Positions 1 through 14,200 of a DNA stretch of 64,000 nt are shown piece by piece. A program made the translations under genes and the position numbers. How positions within the stretch are numbered: position 1 is the first letter of the stretch; each line of letters starts with the position of its first letter. The stretch spans positions 21,935,750 to 21,999,749 of the forward strand of contig NC_092356.1 in NCBI RefSeq assembly GCF_963676685.1. Direction: 5' to 3'. Below the pieces are notes generated by a model, which saw only the letters and a list, made by a program, of their open reading frames with translations, ran no database searches and was not told the origin of the DNA. Source of the stretch: Mytilus edulis (lineage: Eukaryota; Mollusca; Bivalvia; Mytilida; Mytilidae).

Positions 1-45
1 GTTACCGATGATGGTTATGCTGTTACTTTTGATCAGGTAACATGA
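1..45 (+). CDS. possible 3' tail of an exon cut by the left window edge
   Basis: Frame 1 is open from base 1 and reads VTDDGYAVTFDQ, followed either by a GT donor at 37 or by two more codons and TGA at 43-45. The composition is protein-like, but the stretch is too short to identify. It could be the end of a gene lying to the left, or chance. I name no function. Confidence 0.2.
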   Translation, partial: VTDDGYAVTFDQVT

Positions 46-248
46 CAGAACGTAACAGAAAGGAATTACGCGATAGTTTTTGTCCTTTTTATCACATTAA
101 ATGTAAGTGTATTTCCTGTGACATATAACTTTTAAAAAGATGATATAAAAACACACTTAATTTTGTGGTGCACACTTAAAAATATTCTCAGAAAGTGTAA
201 AAAAAAGGCTATAACAGGATAGAACACCAATAAGTATTTTTCTATAAA

Positions 249-302
249 TTCTTACCTTGGATGGGCTTGAATTTTTAAACCTGGCCGCCTTTCCAACTAT
301 TT
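249..302 (-). other. weak exon-like segment
   Basis: On the minus strand a TAG acceptor is followed by about 18 codons, beginning YKEIVGKAARF, and then a good donor (AAG|GTAAGAA). No neighbouring exon with a matching phase was found, and the length is small. It may be an exon of an unseen gene or a coincidence. Confidence 0.15.
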
Positions 303-1290
303 CTTTGTACTAATACATTCAGGGAATGATGCTCTTCACAATACATAATGGGAAAATAACTTTTGGTCTTGTAAACGTTTCCACAGGTAAAAAAGAAACA
401 GTGGTAACAGGAGGGATATCACCCCTGGGGACAAATTTTTTTTCTCTTAAAATTTGCAAAATTTTATTACATGCTATAGTTATATTATAAAAAGACAAAT
501 TAGGGGCAAGTTTATTAAATAATATATCATATATGTGAGAATCGGACGCCTGTTTAGTTAATTTGGATATTATTTGAATGTTTTAGTTTTCAAAAAAACA
601 CAGGGGACAACATGATTTTAGGGGGGTTGAACATTTAAATTACAATATTTTATTGGAAGAAATATAAGAATGAGTGTTTAATTGGCAGGCCATGGTGCAT
701 TAGATAATTTAGTTTATACTAAAACTTAAAATTTTCAAAAAAGATGGTTGAATAAAAAAATAATTGCTGGTGAAGTGCGGGACATGGAAATTAGACTTTT
801 TCAGATATTGTCTCATATAGGGAGGGGAGGGAGCAGGGGGAGGATAAGACAAGTGCCTGTGAACTGAATCATAAGACAAAAAGGTCGATACATACTATTG
901 AAATATAAAAAAGAAAAACATCATATTATTAAAATATATATCAAATGTAAAATAATTGATAAATTCTCTTATTTTTAGAAAACTTAAAATTAAGAGTTAT
1001 CTCTCTTTGTATATCAAGATAATCTTGGGGGGGGGGAGTAGTTTGTTTTCTAGGGCTTATCCTAGAAATCCTGAGGTCCCGGTTTAAAAAAATCTGTTTC
1101 TCTGATGAGTTTTATCCTTCTTTTTCAAAGATTTTCAGAAACTTGTGTTCTTAAAATGTGCGACGTCATCAGAAATGGTTGCCTTTTTTCATGACGACGT
1201 CACAATAGGAAAATTTAGAAGAAAAAAAAAACATTTTGACATCATAATCAAATTTTGACTAGTCATTTGCCGAGAACAGATATTTCACTT
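303..1290. other. AT-rich non-coding stretch
   Basis: No gene or clear repeat unit was recognised. It holds purine-rich runs (about 820-845) and a G tract (1027-1036). It is intergenic or lies in the first, non-coding part of the TRIM locus. Confidence 0.5.
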
Positions 1291-1915
1291 TTAAGGTGGT
1301 ATGCCAGAGTCTAAAATAAAAATGATAGAATTTGTTCATACTTTGCCAAAACATAGTTTCTATTGATATATGTTGAAACATATAATAAAAATGATAGGTC
1401 ACCGCCATTTTCTCAAGCTACAGGACGCGACAAAATAACACATTTTGTAAGGATTATACAGGAAAAAACACTGTTTTGTGGTTAGAAATTAAACAAAATG
1501 ATAGAATTGTTAAATACTTAAGGAAAAGATATAGCTTTCAATCAGACAATGCCTTGAGAATTTCAAAAGAAAAGATAGGGTCATTGTGAGTTTTTTCCGG
1601 CTAAAATACAAAATAGGAAAATTCCATGTAGAATCCTTCAGAAAATGCACTATTTTAGAGTTACCTCCCCTTAAAATGGCAATTTAAAAAAATACATAAA
1701 AAACAAACAAAAATAATCAACATTTGCAAAAATATTAATATTTATAAGTTATATTCTTATAAATTGGTTCTTTTAAATGAAAATTCATATTTAATATCTG
1801 CATTCCTGCATCAAATTTTGCTAACTTGATTATTTACAGACTAAGAAAATCTGGACCTTTTGTTCACTGTTTTTTACAATCCAAGATGGAGGAAGACACC
1901 CAAATACCACCTTAA
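1291..1915. mobile_element. TTAAGGTGGTAT-ended MITE-like element
   Basis: The segment opens with TTAAGGTGGTAT and closes with ATACCACCTTAA, a terminal inverted repeat of about 12 bp. The ends match the two shorter TTAAGGTGGTACCC elements at 17126 and 62403, but the interior differs. There is no ORF. It is probably a non-autonomous DNA transposon. Confidence 0.55.
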
Positions 1916-2088
1916 GATAAGATAAGATAAATATTAGCACTCAAACACATTGACAATAAATCATGGTTATGGCAACAAATTAAAGACAAACTACAATAAC
2001 ATATTTACAATGAAGGAGTGACAGTGGATAATTATGACAGAAATATATAAAAATAAAAGAGAAGCATATAGGTACATTATTACAGAAA

Positions 2089-2700
2089 TCAAGTACCTTT
2101 TAATAATGAGTTTCTCACCAACAAGCATTCATTCAAATAGTTGACAACAATTTTTAATATTGTTTGGGAATTACTATTTAGAATTGATATAAGGCAGCAA
2201 CCATTTGATTTTCGGGGGGGGGGCTATGGTTTTTTTTTGGAAAAAAAAGTTTGTTTCCAGTTTTTGGAGAAAAAAATAATTTGTTTTTGATTCTGAGAAA
2301 AAAAAAATTGTTTGTTTCACCCTCAGCTGCCACTATATGTAATGCTAAAATTGAAAGAAAAAAATTGTTTTCGACTTGTCGCGAAAAAAAAAGTTTGTAC
2401 AGAAAAAAAAACCATAACCCCCCCCCCCCCCCCCCCCCCCCGAAAATCAAATGGTTGCTGCCTAAGCAAGTTATGTGATAAGGAAGGTAATTTGTTGTTC
2501 AATAGGACATTATAATTTAATTTTTTAATGAGGTTATCTCTCACATAGTTATAAGAGGAACATTTTAAAAGAAAATGTAGTTCATCTTCAATGTCTCCAT
2601 TGTTGCAGCAAAGACATACCCTACTCTGCTTTGCTATTTTTAGATATTGCCCTCTTTCAATAGTGAGGAGAAATATTCTCACACAGATCAAAAAATGTGA
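2089..2700 (-). pseudogene. C-terminal remnant of a non-LTR retrotransposon reverse transcriptase, split by a hairpin insertion
   Basis: The minus-strand frame reads an ERG-x-Y-L-x-I motif, then CLCCNNGDIEDELHFLLKC. This Cys pair followed by 'IEDE-HFLL-C' is typical of the tail after the RT domain in invertebrate LINE ORFs. The frame is interrupted by the hairpin element at 2193-2462. It resumes in phase on the other side with SQTILKIVVNYLNE and ends at TGA (2089-2091). Upstream of about 2700 the match decays with an apparent frameshift. This is a 5'-truncated dead copy; the LINE clade cannot be fixed by eye. Confidence 0.6.
2193..2462. mobile_element. long hairpin (foldback) element with GGCAGCAACC ends
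   Basis: The 270-bp segment starts GGCAGCAACCATTTG and ends CAAATGGTTGCTGCC; the arms continue through a G run and a C run (over 20 C at 2419-2441). It is flanked by a TAA direct repeat (2190-2192 and 2463-2465), consistent with a 3-bp target duplication. It sits inside the LINE remnant and is therefore the younger of the two. The open frames across it are by-products of the palindrome. Confidence 0.7.
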
Positions 2701-2739
2701 AAATAGCACAAAAATTAGAGAAAACTTATTATCAACCAA

Positions 2740-4800
2740 TTGCTTTAAGGGGAAAATATAAAGTTTTCACTTATGGTTTTAACTTTAAGTAATGCCTGAC
2801 TATTATAAGTAGCATCAGACAGATGTTAATCTGTAAATTATATGCACTAATTTAATTCTATGGTTAATCCTATACATTTGGATTATGATGTCAAATAAGC
2901 ATATTTAGTTAGTTTTAATTAAAATGGGATTAATTTTAATGCTTGTGTCAGCAGACATATAAAATTTACCAACTTTACCTTAAAAAAAATATTTGACGAC
3001 TCACCATGCTTACCGGTATGAATAATCAGAAAATTCCAAATTCCTTATTGATACCACGAAAAATTCAAAATACATAAAATAAAAAGTTGTTTTACCCTGA
3101 TTTGTTCTTTATATGAATAATTATAACCATTAGCAAACGTGTTGGTTTTTTTTAATTCATACCTGTTTTTGAAATAATTGAAGAAAATGGTACCATTTGA
3201 AAATTTATTGGGTATTAAACAAAGATGCAGATAATGGTTTTACCAAAATGATATTCCTTTTTAAAAATTTGAAAATTCAGTTTGAATGCCTTTCTTAAAA
3301 AGTCATATTTCTTTCAAATCTAAAATCATGATCCCTTATTCACATTCATCATGAACTAGTCACTATGTTGTAGTTGTAATATTTATAAGAAATAATACGG
3401 TAATGCACTTCACGATGGATAATACAACTGTAAGCCAATGTCCTAAGCCAAAATTGAATATTAAGTAGTTTATGAATTGAAAATCAAATCAAAATCTTTG
3501 ATGGGATGACTTTTCTATATAGGTTTCTACCTGTCCATACTTTAGAGGGAAAGTTTCAATATATACATTAGGATTAATAATATGTTTGAAAGGGATGCTA
3601 TGATCTGGTTGAATGGTTTTACAATAATAAAAAGAAGGAGAATTTCATTTCAGGTTTAAAATGCATTTAAGTGGAATGGATTTATCTGTCTGGAAAGAAA
3701 ACATATACATTGATTTTTAAATCGCGGGCTTCTGAAGTTTTTATCCTGTTCAGGTAACGATAACAATAGTTAGAATAATCGACCACGATTTATTACTTAT
3801 TTAAGTTTTAACACATACAACATTTCCATGTACACTTTCAAAGTTAAACGAATAATTAATTCCCATGACAAATGGGTATACCTTTATGTTATCTGTAGAC
3901 ACGTAAGGTTTCCATTCGAGTACTAAAGCATGATTTTATTTTTAACTTTGTCAAAAGATTATACGTGATAAAAGCACAATTTATTACTTGACAAATTGAA
4001 TGCATTGAGACGTTTTTAATTAACGGTAGATATTTTACCGGGATGACATAACTGAACCTGATCCATTTACATATTTATGGAAAAGTGGGGAAAAAATGAG
4101 AGATCTATTTCAACAATATTGTAAGGTATTTAATCTGTTCAGTTTTCAAATCTTTTGTTGTTTTATAGTTTTTCTTTGAGCAAGTTTAATTTAATTTAAA
4201 AGTTATTGCATATATATTTAATTTGGTTCTTTGCTTTAGCATTAGGGGCTGTTAACTTGCGAAAAGTAAATCCTATTCAGTTGATACAAATTAAATACTT
4301 GGTCTTATATTTGTATATCAAACATGTCAAAGATAGGAACAAGCCTTATTTTGGAATCATATTATGGGTGCATTACAGGTGGGGTACTTTTCTATAGATT
4401 TTCAAGTGTTTACACAGATTCATGTGTAAAACAAAATACATAATTTATATTAAGTTTCTGTATGTAGAATTTTAAAAACTCCTGGATCCGCCAGTGGTTG
4501 CTATCATGGTTGCTGTATATATCTTCTTAAAATTTGTGTGATGTTTACAACATTGTTGAATTTTGTGTCAAGGAAAATTATATTTTTTAAATTTGATGCA
4601 GTCTGTTGGAATCAGACACAACGGGTGCATCATGTGGAGCAAAATCTGCTTATACCCTTTTGGAGCACCTGAAGTCACCCCAAGTTTTTGGTGGATTTAG
4701 TGTTGCTAAATTAGTCTTTAGTTTTCTATAATGTGTCTAAGTGCGTACTATTGATTGTCTGTTACTCTTTAAAAAGTTTTTCTGTTTTAGCCACAGCGTT
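2740..4800. other. AT-rich non-coding stretch
   Basis: No exon, RNA gene or clear repeat boundary was found. The sequence is AT-rich with frequent stops in all frames. It is probably upstream of, or in a 5' non-coding intron of, the TRIM-like gene. Confidence 0.45.
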
Positions 4801-4804
4801 GACA

Positions 4805-5030
4805 ATAAAAAAAAAGAAGATGTCGTATGATTGCCAATGAGACAACTATCCACAAAAGACCAAAATGACACAGACATTAACAACTATAGGTCACCGTACG
4901 GCCTTCAACAATGAGCAAAGCCCATATGGCATAGTCAGCTATAAAAGGCCCTGATAAGACAATGTAAAACAATTCAAACGAGAAAACTAACGGCCTTATT
5001 TATGTAAAAAAATGAACGAAAAACAAATAT
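4805..5030 (+). repeat. Mytilus-type dispersed repeat, family A
   Basis: It contains the marker AAGAAGATGTCGTATGATTG followed by GCCAATGAGACAACT and GGCCTTCAACAATGAGC. Related copies occur at 19580, 29645, 48785 and 57000 (+ orientation) and at 20990, 21380, 25978 and 63820 (- orientation). There is no coding capacity. It is probably a SINE or non-autonomous element; the class is not established. Confidence 0.6.
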
Positions 5031-5160
5031 GTAAGTTTGTTTTTCAATCTATGAGTTTGAATGACCCTCTGATATTTTTGCCCCTCTTTTATATTTATGG
5101 AGTTCGTTTGTTGTTCCAGAGTTGTAAGACTTTACAAAGTTTGTTTCTTTTTAATTGTAG

Positions 5161-5262
5161 CGGTGGTGCTGCTAGAGACAAGAAACGGTAATGGCCCAGT
5201 GTAGTTTTTGGAGTACAGAAAGGCACAAAGACAAGTCTAACCTAAGATCAAGAAAGAACAAG
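5161..5262 (+). CDS. TRIM-like gene, coding exon 1 (start codon at 5191)
   Basis: A pyrimidine-rich tract and TAG acceptor end at 5160, so a non-coding exon must lie further upstream. ATG at 5191 has G at +4 and G at -3. It gives 24 codons (MAQCSFWSTERHKDK...) ending at a GT donor in phase 0, which matches the phase-0 acceptor of the RING exon 18.7 kb downstream. The link is inferred from phase and from the lack of an ATG upstream of the RING exon. Translation could instead start at Met 24046 in the next exon. Confidence 0.5.
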
Positions 5263-8200
5263 GTACTCTATTTTAAGTTTTTGATGTAAGCATGAATAGG
5301 CTTGTATATTGCATGAGATTATAATACAGGCTTCACAATAGGACCCTCAAGCCCTTGAATCTTGAGACTAGACCTTAGTACTAGACCTCATAGCAGAATC
5401 ATTGAGCCCTGGAGCTCTGTGCCTAACAGAGTCTCAAACTTCAGACTATGGATAAGAGGAGCCTGGAACCCAACATTAAAATAAAGATGGAGCTGGGAGA
5501 CTGGATCTTGTGTTGTGCCCCAAATTCCATTTTTGTACATTTTCAATTCTTTATAACAAAATAAGCATATCTTCTGACTTTAGCAAAGTTCTCAATGTGT
5601 TTGTCTCAAATTAGGAGCCTGCATTTCAATGGATCTGCATAAAGATAAATGTATCAAATTTCAGATTTGCCAAAACTAGGACAGTGGCGGATCCAGGGGG
5701 GGGGGGGGTTCCGGGGGTGCGCACCCCCCCTTTATTTTTGCCAATCAATGCATTTGTATCGGGACATATGTTTTGCACCCCCTCTTTGCCCTGGGTGCCC
5801 TGGGTTAGCACCCCCCCTTTCGAAAATTCCTGCATCCGCCCCTGTAGGAACATATATATTGACCATAGATATACTGCTCCCGTCCAAAACTCACTAAATT
5901 GCATTATATGCATAATTATAAACCTATATATGCATTTAAACAATATGAACCCCCTTGTTGATCGAATGATTTCCTGGTGCAATATAACAACTTTAAACTA
6001 TTTTATACAAATTACTTAACAAATTCAGTTGTATGCTTCAATAACTTCTTATTGATGTTTTAATTGATAGTTTAATTTTTGATGTGATAGGATTATTAAA
6101 CTATGCCAAAACATTTAGATTACAACTAAGATTATATGATAAAATTGTCTTTGTGTCAACTGTAACAGGTAGGGGTCGTTTGTGTATTGGCCTTATATAT
6201 AATACTCATGTTTAAATAGCTGGGTAGCTTTTGGATTAGAATTTTAGTATATATACAGTATATGGATTATTATAAGAAATTGAGAAAAAATGTATTTATT
6301 GGATAATCTAGGATTAACTTGAGATTGTTACTTACTTTGAGGTAATAGTATGTGTTACTATAATAGTAAAAAGATAAATTTCTAAGGTAAGGGATACCTT
6401 TTATTTGTTATATTTTTTTTACTTTTGATTTAAAAATATGATGCTTCTGAATAATATAGTTAGAGCTAATTTGTTTTAAAATTCTCATCAGTTTTGACTC
6501 TAGGAATTATGATATACAAATGTAGTTGTGGATATGTCCCATCTGAAGTGAAGTGAGGTCAGATGCTCTTATAAGGTCAGTTTTATTTGAAACCTATATA
6601 ATGTATATAGAGATTTCTCAGTGGTGCATCCAGGGGGGTCGGAACCCCCCTTTTTTGACGATCAATGAATGGGGACATATAGTTGGAACCCCACTATATC
6701 CTAGATTTGGAACCCCCCCCCCCCCCCTTTTTTTTGTAAATGGCTGGATCTGACCCTGCTCCTTACAGTTTTAAGGAAATGCAATAAAAAAAGCGTAAGC
6801 AGTTTCAGTCTGATTTAAAACTGTAAGTTAATCATTTTTACAAATTAACTGCTAATCAGATGCCACTTGAGTTACTGAACTTCAAGAATTTCGAAATTAG
6901 TAGACATTGTTATACATACAAATTCAACCTTATTTTAAAAATATTTTTTTTAATTTTTTGAACCAATCTTATCATCATCATGTCAAGAGTTTCCACCAAA
7001 AAAAGAAATAGGCATACAGATTAAAGATTGTTATTTGCTGCTGTTAAAAATAAGAAACATGCATTTATTGTGAAAAGTTTTGCTAGAGAAAAAGTGGGTC
7101 ATTTTGTGATTTTTTTCTGTGGGCAGGGTGTCCAGAGGTTTTGTTATTGATTTTTTTTTTTTGGGGGGGGAGGGGTGAAATTCTAACCAATTGAGATCTA
7201 TAGTAAAATTTTGGGAAAATTGTTTTTCACTCTAAACATTCATATATTTAAAACATTGATGTTTTTTACCTTAAGAAATAAGACTTCATGTTTTCTTATA
7301 AAAATTACAGTTTTTAATGCCTTAATTCCCTATTTAAAAAAATAAAAAGATCTTTAATTTACAACCTTTGATTAGAAGACCATAACTACCAGAAAAAAAT
7401 ATGTTTAAATTAAACCAAGCATATTAAACAAATCATATCATAACATTGCATATAATAAGACATTATATTATTGCCAAGTTTTTAAGTTGTCAACTTGACA
7501 CGATCTGTACATATTGTTTTACAATATCGAGTGGTTTAATTACACAATTCTAGCTCTGTAAGTGTATTTTATAATATTTTAGGATTTGATTGATAAAAGC
7601 AAATATTTAAATAGAACTTGAATATTTGTTTAAAATCAAAAGATTGTAATATTGTTTTAAAGAAATTCAAACCGTTTTAGAGAAAGTTTTGAGTATATAT
7701 ATTTGTTTAAAATCGAAAGATTTTAATATTGTTTTAAAGAAATTCAAACTGTTTTAGAGAATGTTTTGAGTTATATATTTGTTTATTATACATATAAATA
7801 AAGGTTGCATTGTATTGGGTTCGTAGTAACCTAAGAAAACCCAGATCTATAGCAGTTTGATTAATATCAAACTATATTTAAAAAGAAGACTTCGTATATT
7901 TTTAATAATGTATAGATTGTGCGAAAGATGTTAAAAGGGAACACTGTTAAAATAGCTGAATTTATTTGATGTGTATTGGATTTTGTTAAAGAGAATTTAA
8001 TATTTCGATATGCATTGTTAACAGGATGAAATGAAAACTTGAATGGAATTCAAATTTTAAACTTATTGATAAAAAAAGAACCGTTAACTCCAAGTAACAA
8101 AAGAACCTGGTAGTTTAATTGTTCAAGATTACAATAGCTCACAAGAAAAGCTTTGCTTACATTTAAAATGTCTTTGTTTTCATTTTGAATGACAAGGGGG

Positions 8201-11200
8201 TATTTAAAGGGTGCATATATCACTAAATATTTTGTGGTTGAAGAAATGATAAAACTAAGCTGAGCTAGCACAGCCTTGTTTTTAATAAATGATATGATTT
8301 ATAAAATATTTGTTAGAAGTTTCTAATTGAAATTCAAATGGTCTGTAACACTACCAACATGTCTAAATCAACATTTTATAGCTTATTTGATGGTTTAATG
8401 GTTAGGGTTTTGCTTATTGTTGAAGACAGTATTATGACCTATAGGTGAGTACATACACCTTATGAGGTCTCTAAGTCATAGATTTGTGGGAACTTAAAAC
8501 CAACTCTTTAAGCACTATTGAATAATATTGTGGAGTCAATTTTTTTTTATTGGAAACATTGTGGAACCTTACGTGCAGGGTTCAAATTTACAACCTTGAA
8601 TGAGCAGCTTTAAGTGATACAATAGATAAAATTCTCAGATCTCACAGGCCCCTCAAGAGATATCTATTTATTTCATATTTTCTTTACTAATACATGTTTA
8701 TTACAACATTTTGTTCACACTAGTTTCATCATTGATAAACATGATAAAGTATTCAATTTCGAATTTAACGGAAACGGAATATCATCTAGAGCAACCTATT
8801 GGTCGATCCAGAGGAGGGGGTTCTCAGGTTTGAAACTCACCTTTTTTTTTTTACGATCAATTCATTTGAATGGGGATTATATGGTTGGAATACCCCCCCC
8901 CCTCTTTTTTTTTTAAGTGGCTGGATCCACCCCTGCACCTTCTAAATATCATTGAAAATCAAGATTTGTTATCTTAAAAAAATTGAGCATTTAATATACT
9001 GTACTACATGTTGTTTTTGTGAACTTCATGAATACAAATTTTTCACCTAGATGGAGCCCCGTATTGTATGAACAAGAGATATGTATTGATTGACGTTCTG
9101 CACATTAAACACTTATTGAATATATTTAAACTCATTAAATATACAAATTACTTTTAATACAATTCTATAATAGAAAGTGAAGTTAAAACATTTTCTGTGA
9201 ATAAGACCTGGCTTCTATAAGTCATGTGAATTTCTAAATTTATTCACATGGGAGTCTTTATGGGACCTAAGTTAAATGGTTCCTAGAGTGAAAGTTTTAA
9301 CACATTAGGATGCTGTTTGAATACCAGGTAATTATTTGTTTCGCTTCTGTCTATTTTGAGTTTAAAAATTGGGGTGCATGCACGATGTATTGTTGTGAAA
9401 AAAATTGTGATTTGAAATGAGTTTGACTTGATAAAATGGATAATAATAGTAAATAGATTTTTAAATTCTATAATTTTAAACTACTTTTTGTGAGCTTTTT
9501 ATTTTAAAGTTGAAAAAATGTGAATATAAATCGTTGCAAATATGTAAAATTTTAAATCTAATATCTTGCATATTTTGAATATAACAACAACCTTAAAAAA
9601 TTAAAAACCAATTGTTCAGAGAACAATTGAAGGTCTTTCCACTGAAAACAATGTATTTTAATATGAAAGTTGTAAAATTAAGTTTAAAATGTCATTTCAA
9701 TCGTCAATTGATAGGTTATTGTACGCTGATTCCAGAAATATATGGTTTCTATACAATATTTTTTAAATAAGGGAGATAATTTGTTACTTTCGGTTTGAAA
9801 AATGTTACTTCCGATAATATTTGAATATTTAATTGACACTGATTCCAAAAAGATCTGGTTCTATATACTTTTTTATTAATAAAGTACAAAAATAGCTACT
9901 TCCGGTTTACACAAGGTCACTTCCGGTTGTTTTTTTCAAGGTTAAATCCCCTGTGAGATGATAATGAATAATTCATGAATATGCATGAACATTTCATGAA
10001 CTGTTCATGAACAGATTTCATGAACAGTTCATCATATCTTCATGAACATTTGATGAGCAATTCATGAACTGAAAATCGACAGTAATGTTCATGAACTTTA
10101 ATGTTCATGAACAATTCATGAACAAGAAAGGTTCATGAGCATTTAAATGTTCATGAACAACAATGATCATGAACCCTTTCTTGTTCATGAATTGTTCATG
10201 AACTTTGTTCATAAATTGTTCATGAACATTGAAGTTCATGAACACTTAAATGTTCATGAACCTTTCTTGTTCATGAATTGTTCCAGTAGATTCCACTGGA
10301 ATTATCACTGGTAAATCCACAAACTGATTAACTAATATAAAAATTATGTGTGATATATAAACTTCTCTTCCTTTCTGTAATTCAAAACTTGCTGTCTCTG
10401 TATTTCCAACAATAATTGCTGAATAAAGGTATTAAAATGGAGTCTGCATAAAATCTGTTTCATATCATTGCTGGCAGCTCATATTTAATCCCCTAAAAGT
10501 ACAAAAATATCCACAAAGAATCAATTGTTCAAGAGGTAATGATTGTATGAAGCAATACATTCAATAGAAACAGCATTATGCATCTTAAATTGCATTGGAA
10601 GTTTAAGTTAAACTCAAATTTAGTACCCCCCCTCTTTAACCCTTGAAGATGAAACTGGCGACTTATAAATTATTATTGACGTTTCACCAAGTTAATTTAC
10701 GATGAATATTATTCACACAATTTAATTTCTACATATCAGATTATCATATATACCCATGTACCATTTACATGTCAGATTACGATATGTCTGTTATGAATGT
10801 GACAACAATATATCAATTTATCATTCTTCATTAATTTATTGTCTGCCTAAACTTTCTGATGTTTTGCTCAGATTAAAATCCTAAATGTTTTATATTGCCT
10901 CAACAAATTGTATTTCATAATCATTATATGTTAAATCAAATACTTATCTGAAAACATCTGCGTTTGGATTCTCCATTTTTGTTATCCAGCGTAATCATAT
11001 GACGTCATATTTGCAAGTGCGTTTAAGTCAAGGTGTCAATCTCGTCCCATATAATATCGGCCCGAAGTTGATTCGTCCCTGTTATGGTATTTCAGTGAAC
11101 TTCTCAAAATCGGTCGACCGTTGGACTACGGAAACAGCCGATTTGCGGGGTTTGCCGGTTTGTAGAAATTTAAAATCACAAGAGTTACTTCCCCTTAATA

Positions 11201-14200
11201 TGGGTGTTTGAGAATGTTTTGAAAATGTATTTCACTTTCATTAAAATATACGTTTTCCTTTTAAAATTTTAGTTTTGTATATAATATCTATCTTAAAATA
11301 CAGCTACAACTTCTATTTCATCTTATTTTATTTTTTTATTTTGCAGGAATAAAAAAATAAAAACACCATACATTTATGATATTTCACGAATAATTAGGTA
11401 AAATGTTCTACTCTAAATGGTCGAAACGGTACCTATGATACTTATTTATACGTGTGATGTAAGTTATAAATGTTACACCTAGTGATTCATCAAAACTTCA
11501 TGAACATTCATAAATACTTTTAAAGAACATTTCATGAATTTTTATGAGCAGCTAGTGATTCATCAAAACTTCATGAACATTCATAAAATACTTTTAATGA
11601 ACAGTTCATGAATTAAATTCATGAACCTTCATTTATGAATTATTTATGAATTTTCATGTACCATTCATGAACATTCACGAACCATTCATGATAGTTCATG
11701 AAGTCATGAATTTCTTCTCGCCGGGGATGGTTTGATACCTTTCGCCAAAAGTCTCATGGATATATCATGTATAAATATGAGCTGAAAGCAAAGGTCAAAA
11801 ACTGGAACGTCAAATTAATCTATGACCTTGAGATCAATTTCAAGGTCATAAACCAAGGACCTCAAATCAAAAGACCATAGGACTTAATTATATTTGGTTA
11901 ATCAGTTATATCACCATACACGTATTTTTAAATACAAGAGGGGAGAAAACTCACTTTTACATTCAACGTACCCTTGCAATCAAAATTTACGTGTTACAAC
12001 ATGTCGCAACTAACAATTTAGAAAAAATAATTTGTCGATATCTTATACAGTTTCTTGAAATTAGTGGAAATAAGCCAAATTCAAAAATTGGAATATGACC
12101 ATGACCTTTGACCTTGACCTAATTTTTATTTTTTTGGACCAAGGACCTCAAATCAAAAGATCCTTGGTCTTTAGCACTTATGGTTTACAAGATAGAAATG
12201 CATATCACTTATATCAAATGCATAAGGGGAAATAACTCTCATATGGAGCGTTCATATCACTTCGGTCAAAATAGGACAAATCATGCGAAGGATATAACGA
12301 GCAATTTTGTAAAATAAATTTGTCATAATATTTTACGGTTGCGAAGGAGATGCGCTAACAAGGAAAACAGTGTTTGGGGAGATAACTCCTACAAAGAAAA
12401 GTATTCGTTTACGCAGGGTAAATTTCAAAAGCGCATAAACTGTTCGATATCATATACCAAATATCTAAGTGACATATTGCGAAACAAATGTTTATCGCAA
12501 GAACAAAATAAGGCGGAAGAAAAAAAAAAAAAAAAAAATAATCAGAAGAAAAACAATAGGTCTTTCCACAGAAAAGTGGAAAGACCTAATTACAACACTA
12601 TTTCAGAGTGATTTTGGATAGAAAAGTCTTAAAACACCAAATTAAGTTACATTTTGTAGTTTACAGCTACATTATGCAACAAAATGCACAAATAAGTTTG
12701 CCTAAAACCATATACAATGTAGCATTTCCTGCTTCTGAACTAAAATCAGGGGAGATAAGCGTTGCATGTACAAAAATTAAAATACTAATAAAATTAAGGA
12801 GAATTTTATTTTTGCATTTCATAGAGAACGGTTTGGAATCAACTTTACTTTCGCTATAATAAGAATGTTCTCATAGGCGGATCCACCTTTCGTTATGGCA
12901 GTAGGTGCCCCTCCCCCTGTTACAAAGTTCTGGATCCGCCACTGGCACTTTTAAATTAATGTTGGCTCAAACAGATCTACTATTTTCAATGTTCAATAAT
13001 ATTAAAATGAAAAAAATGTTTTTAAACGTAACATATAAAAAAAATCATGTAAATTGTTATATGTTGTTTCTTTAAGTATTATGTAGTTAAAAATTTCAGT
13101 TCATTATATAAGACACTAAGCTTTCAGGCAAATTAGGTGTTTATTCAACTATTACTATTATAAATCGTTTGATTTTGATTTTTCTTAAATATTCAGACAC
13201 CCCCCCCCCCCCTCCCCACCCACATCAAATACCTTTAATTTTATATTTATTTTATTCAAAGGAGAAAACTTGACATGCCCTCCTTGTGTGTTATATCTTG
13301 AAAATCATCAGTTAGAATAATTTCCCAGTTATAACAAATTCATAAAACTTTTATCACAGGTTGAATCATGCACCAATTGTAATTTATCAAAAGATCAGTT
13401 AAATGCAGTCACATTTCCATTTTATTTTATTTTTACCAAGTCAAACAATTTACTTTTTCACTTTTTATTGAACAAACATTGTGACTAATAATCGTAAGAT
13501 AAACCGTTATTATTCCGCCAATTGAACTTCACCTAGCTAGCTCTGTTTGAGAAAGTAATTTGTTCGATATATTGGGTTATCAGGCTACATCTTATGTCGA
13601 GAGATTAAAGCACCTGTAATATTACCCACATCTGATTCGAGAAAGTATTGTTCAACTTATTGCCTTATCAAGGTACATCATACCGAGAAAGATTAAGGCA
13701 CCCGTAATATTACCCACATCAGATTCGTAAAAGTATTGTTCAACATACTGCCTTATCAAACTATAACATCATACCGAGAGAGATTTCGACCCCCGTAATA
13801 AACCACTTCAGATCTATTATAATACATACAGATTTGAAAAGTTTAATTTAAAATTTACAGTATAAGATATGGCATTTCTCATTGAATGGAGAAACAAACA
13901 AAACTGATATGTGAACAATCTTAAGTTTTACAGTTTTACTATAGATACAGATTAGGACTATGACTCTTTAGTATACATTCATGACATTTGACTGAAAGGT
14001 AAGGTAGGTTAAAATTTACTTACATTTTATCTACTGTTAGAAAAAATATTTGAAATTCAAAAGCTATAATCTTACAGATGTAATTCATTCTATAAAATGA
14101 AATTTTGAAAATTTATAAAAATGAAAATTTATGATATATATATATATATACTTTACAGTTTTTTATATTGATGTAAAACAAAATGAAATTTATGATATAT

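Noticed and set aside
5626..6019. Overlapping Gly/Pro-rich frames on both strands
   Set aside because: They lie in the GGCGGATCC palindrome; the same frames recur at every copy (25276, 39269, 63432).
12339..12611. 90-aa Lys-rich frame
   Set aside because: Ends in an A run and a hairpin of an element; no splice or family support.
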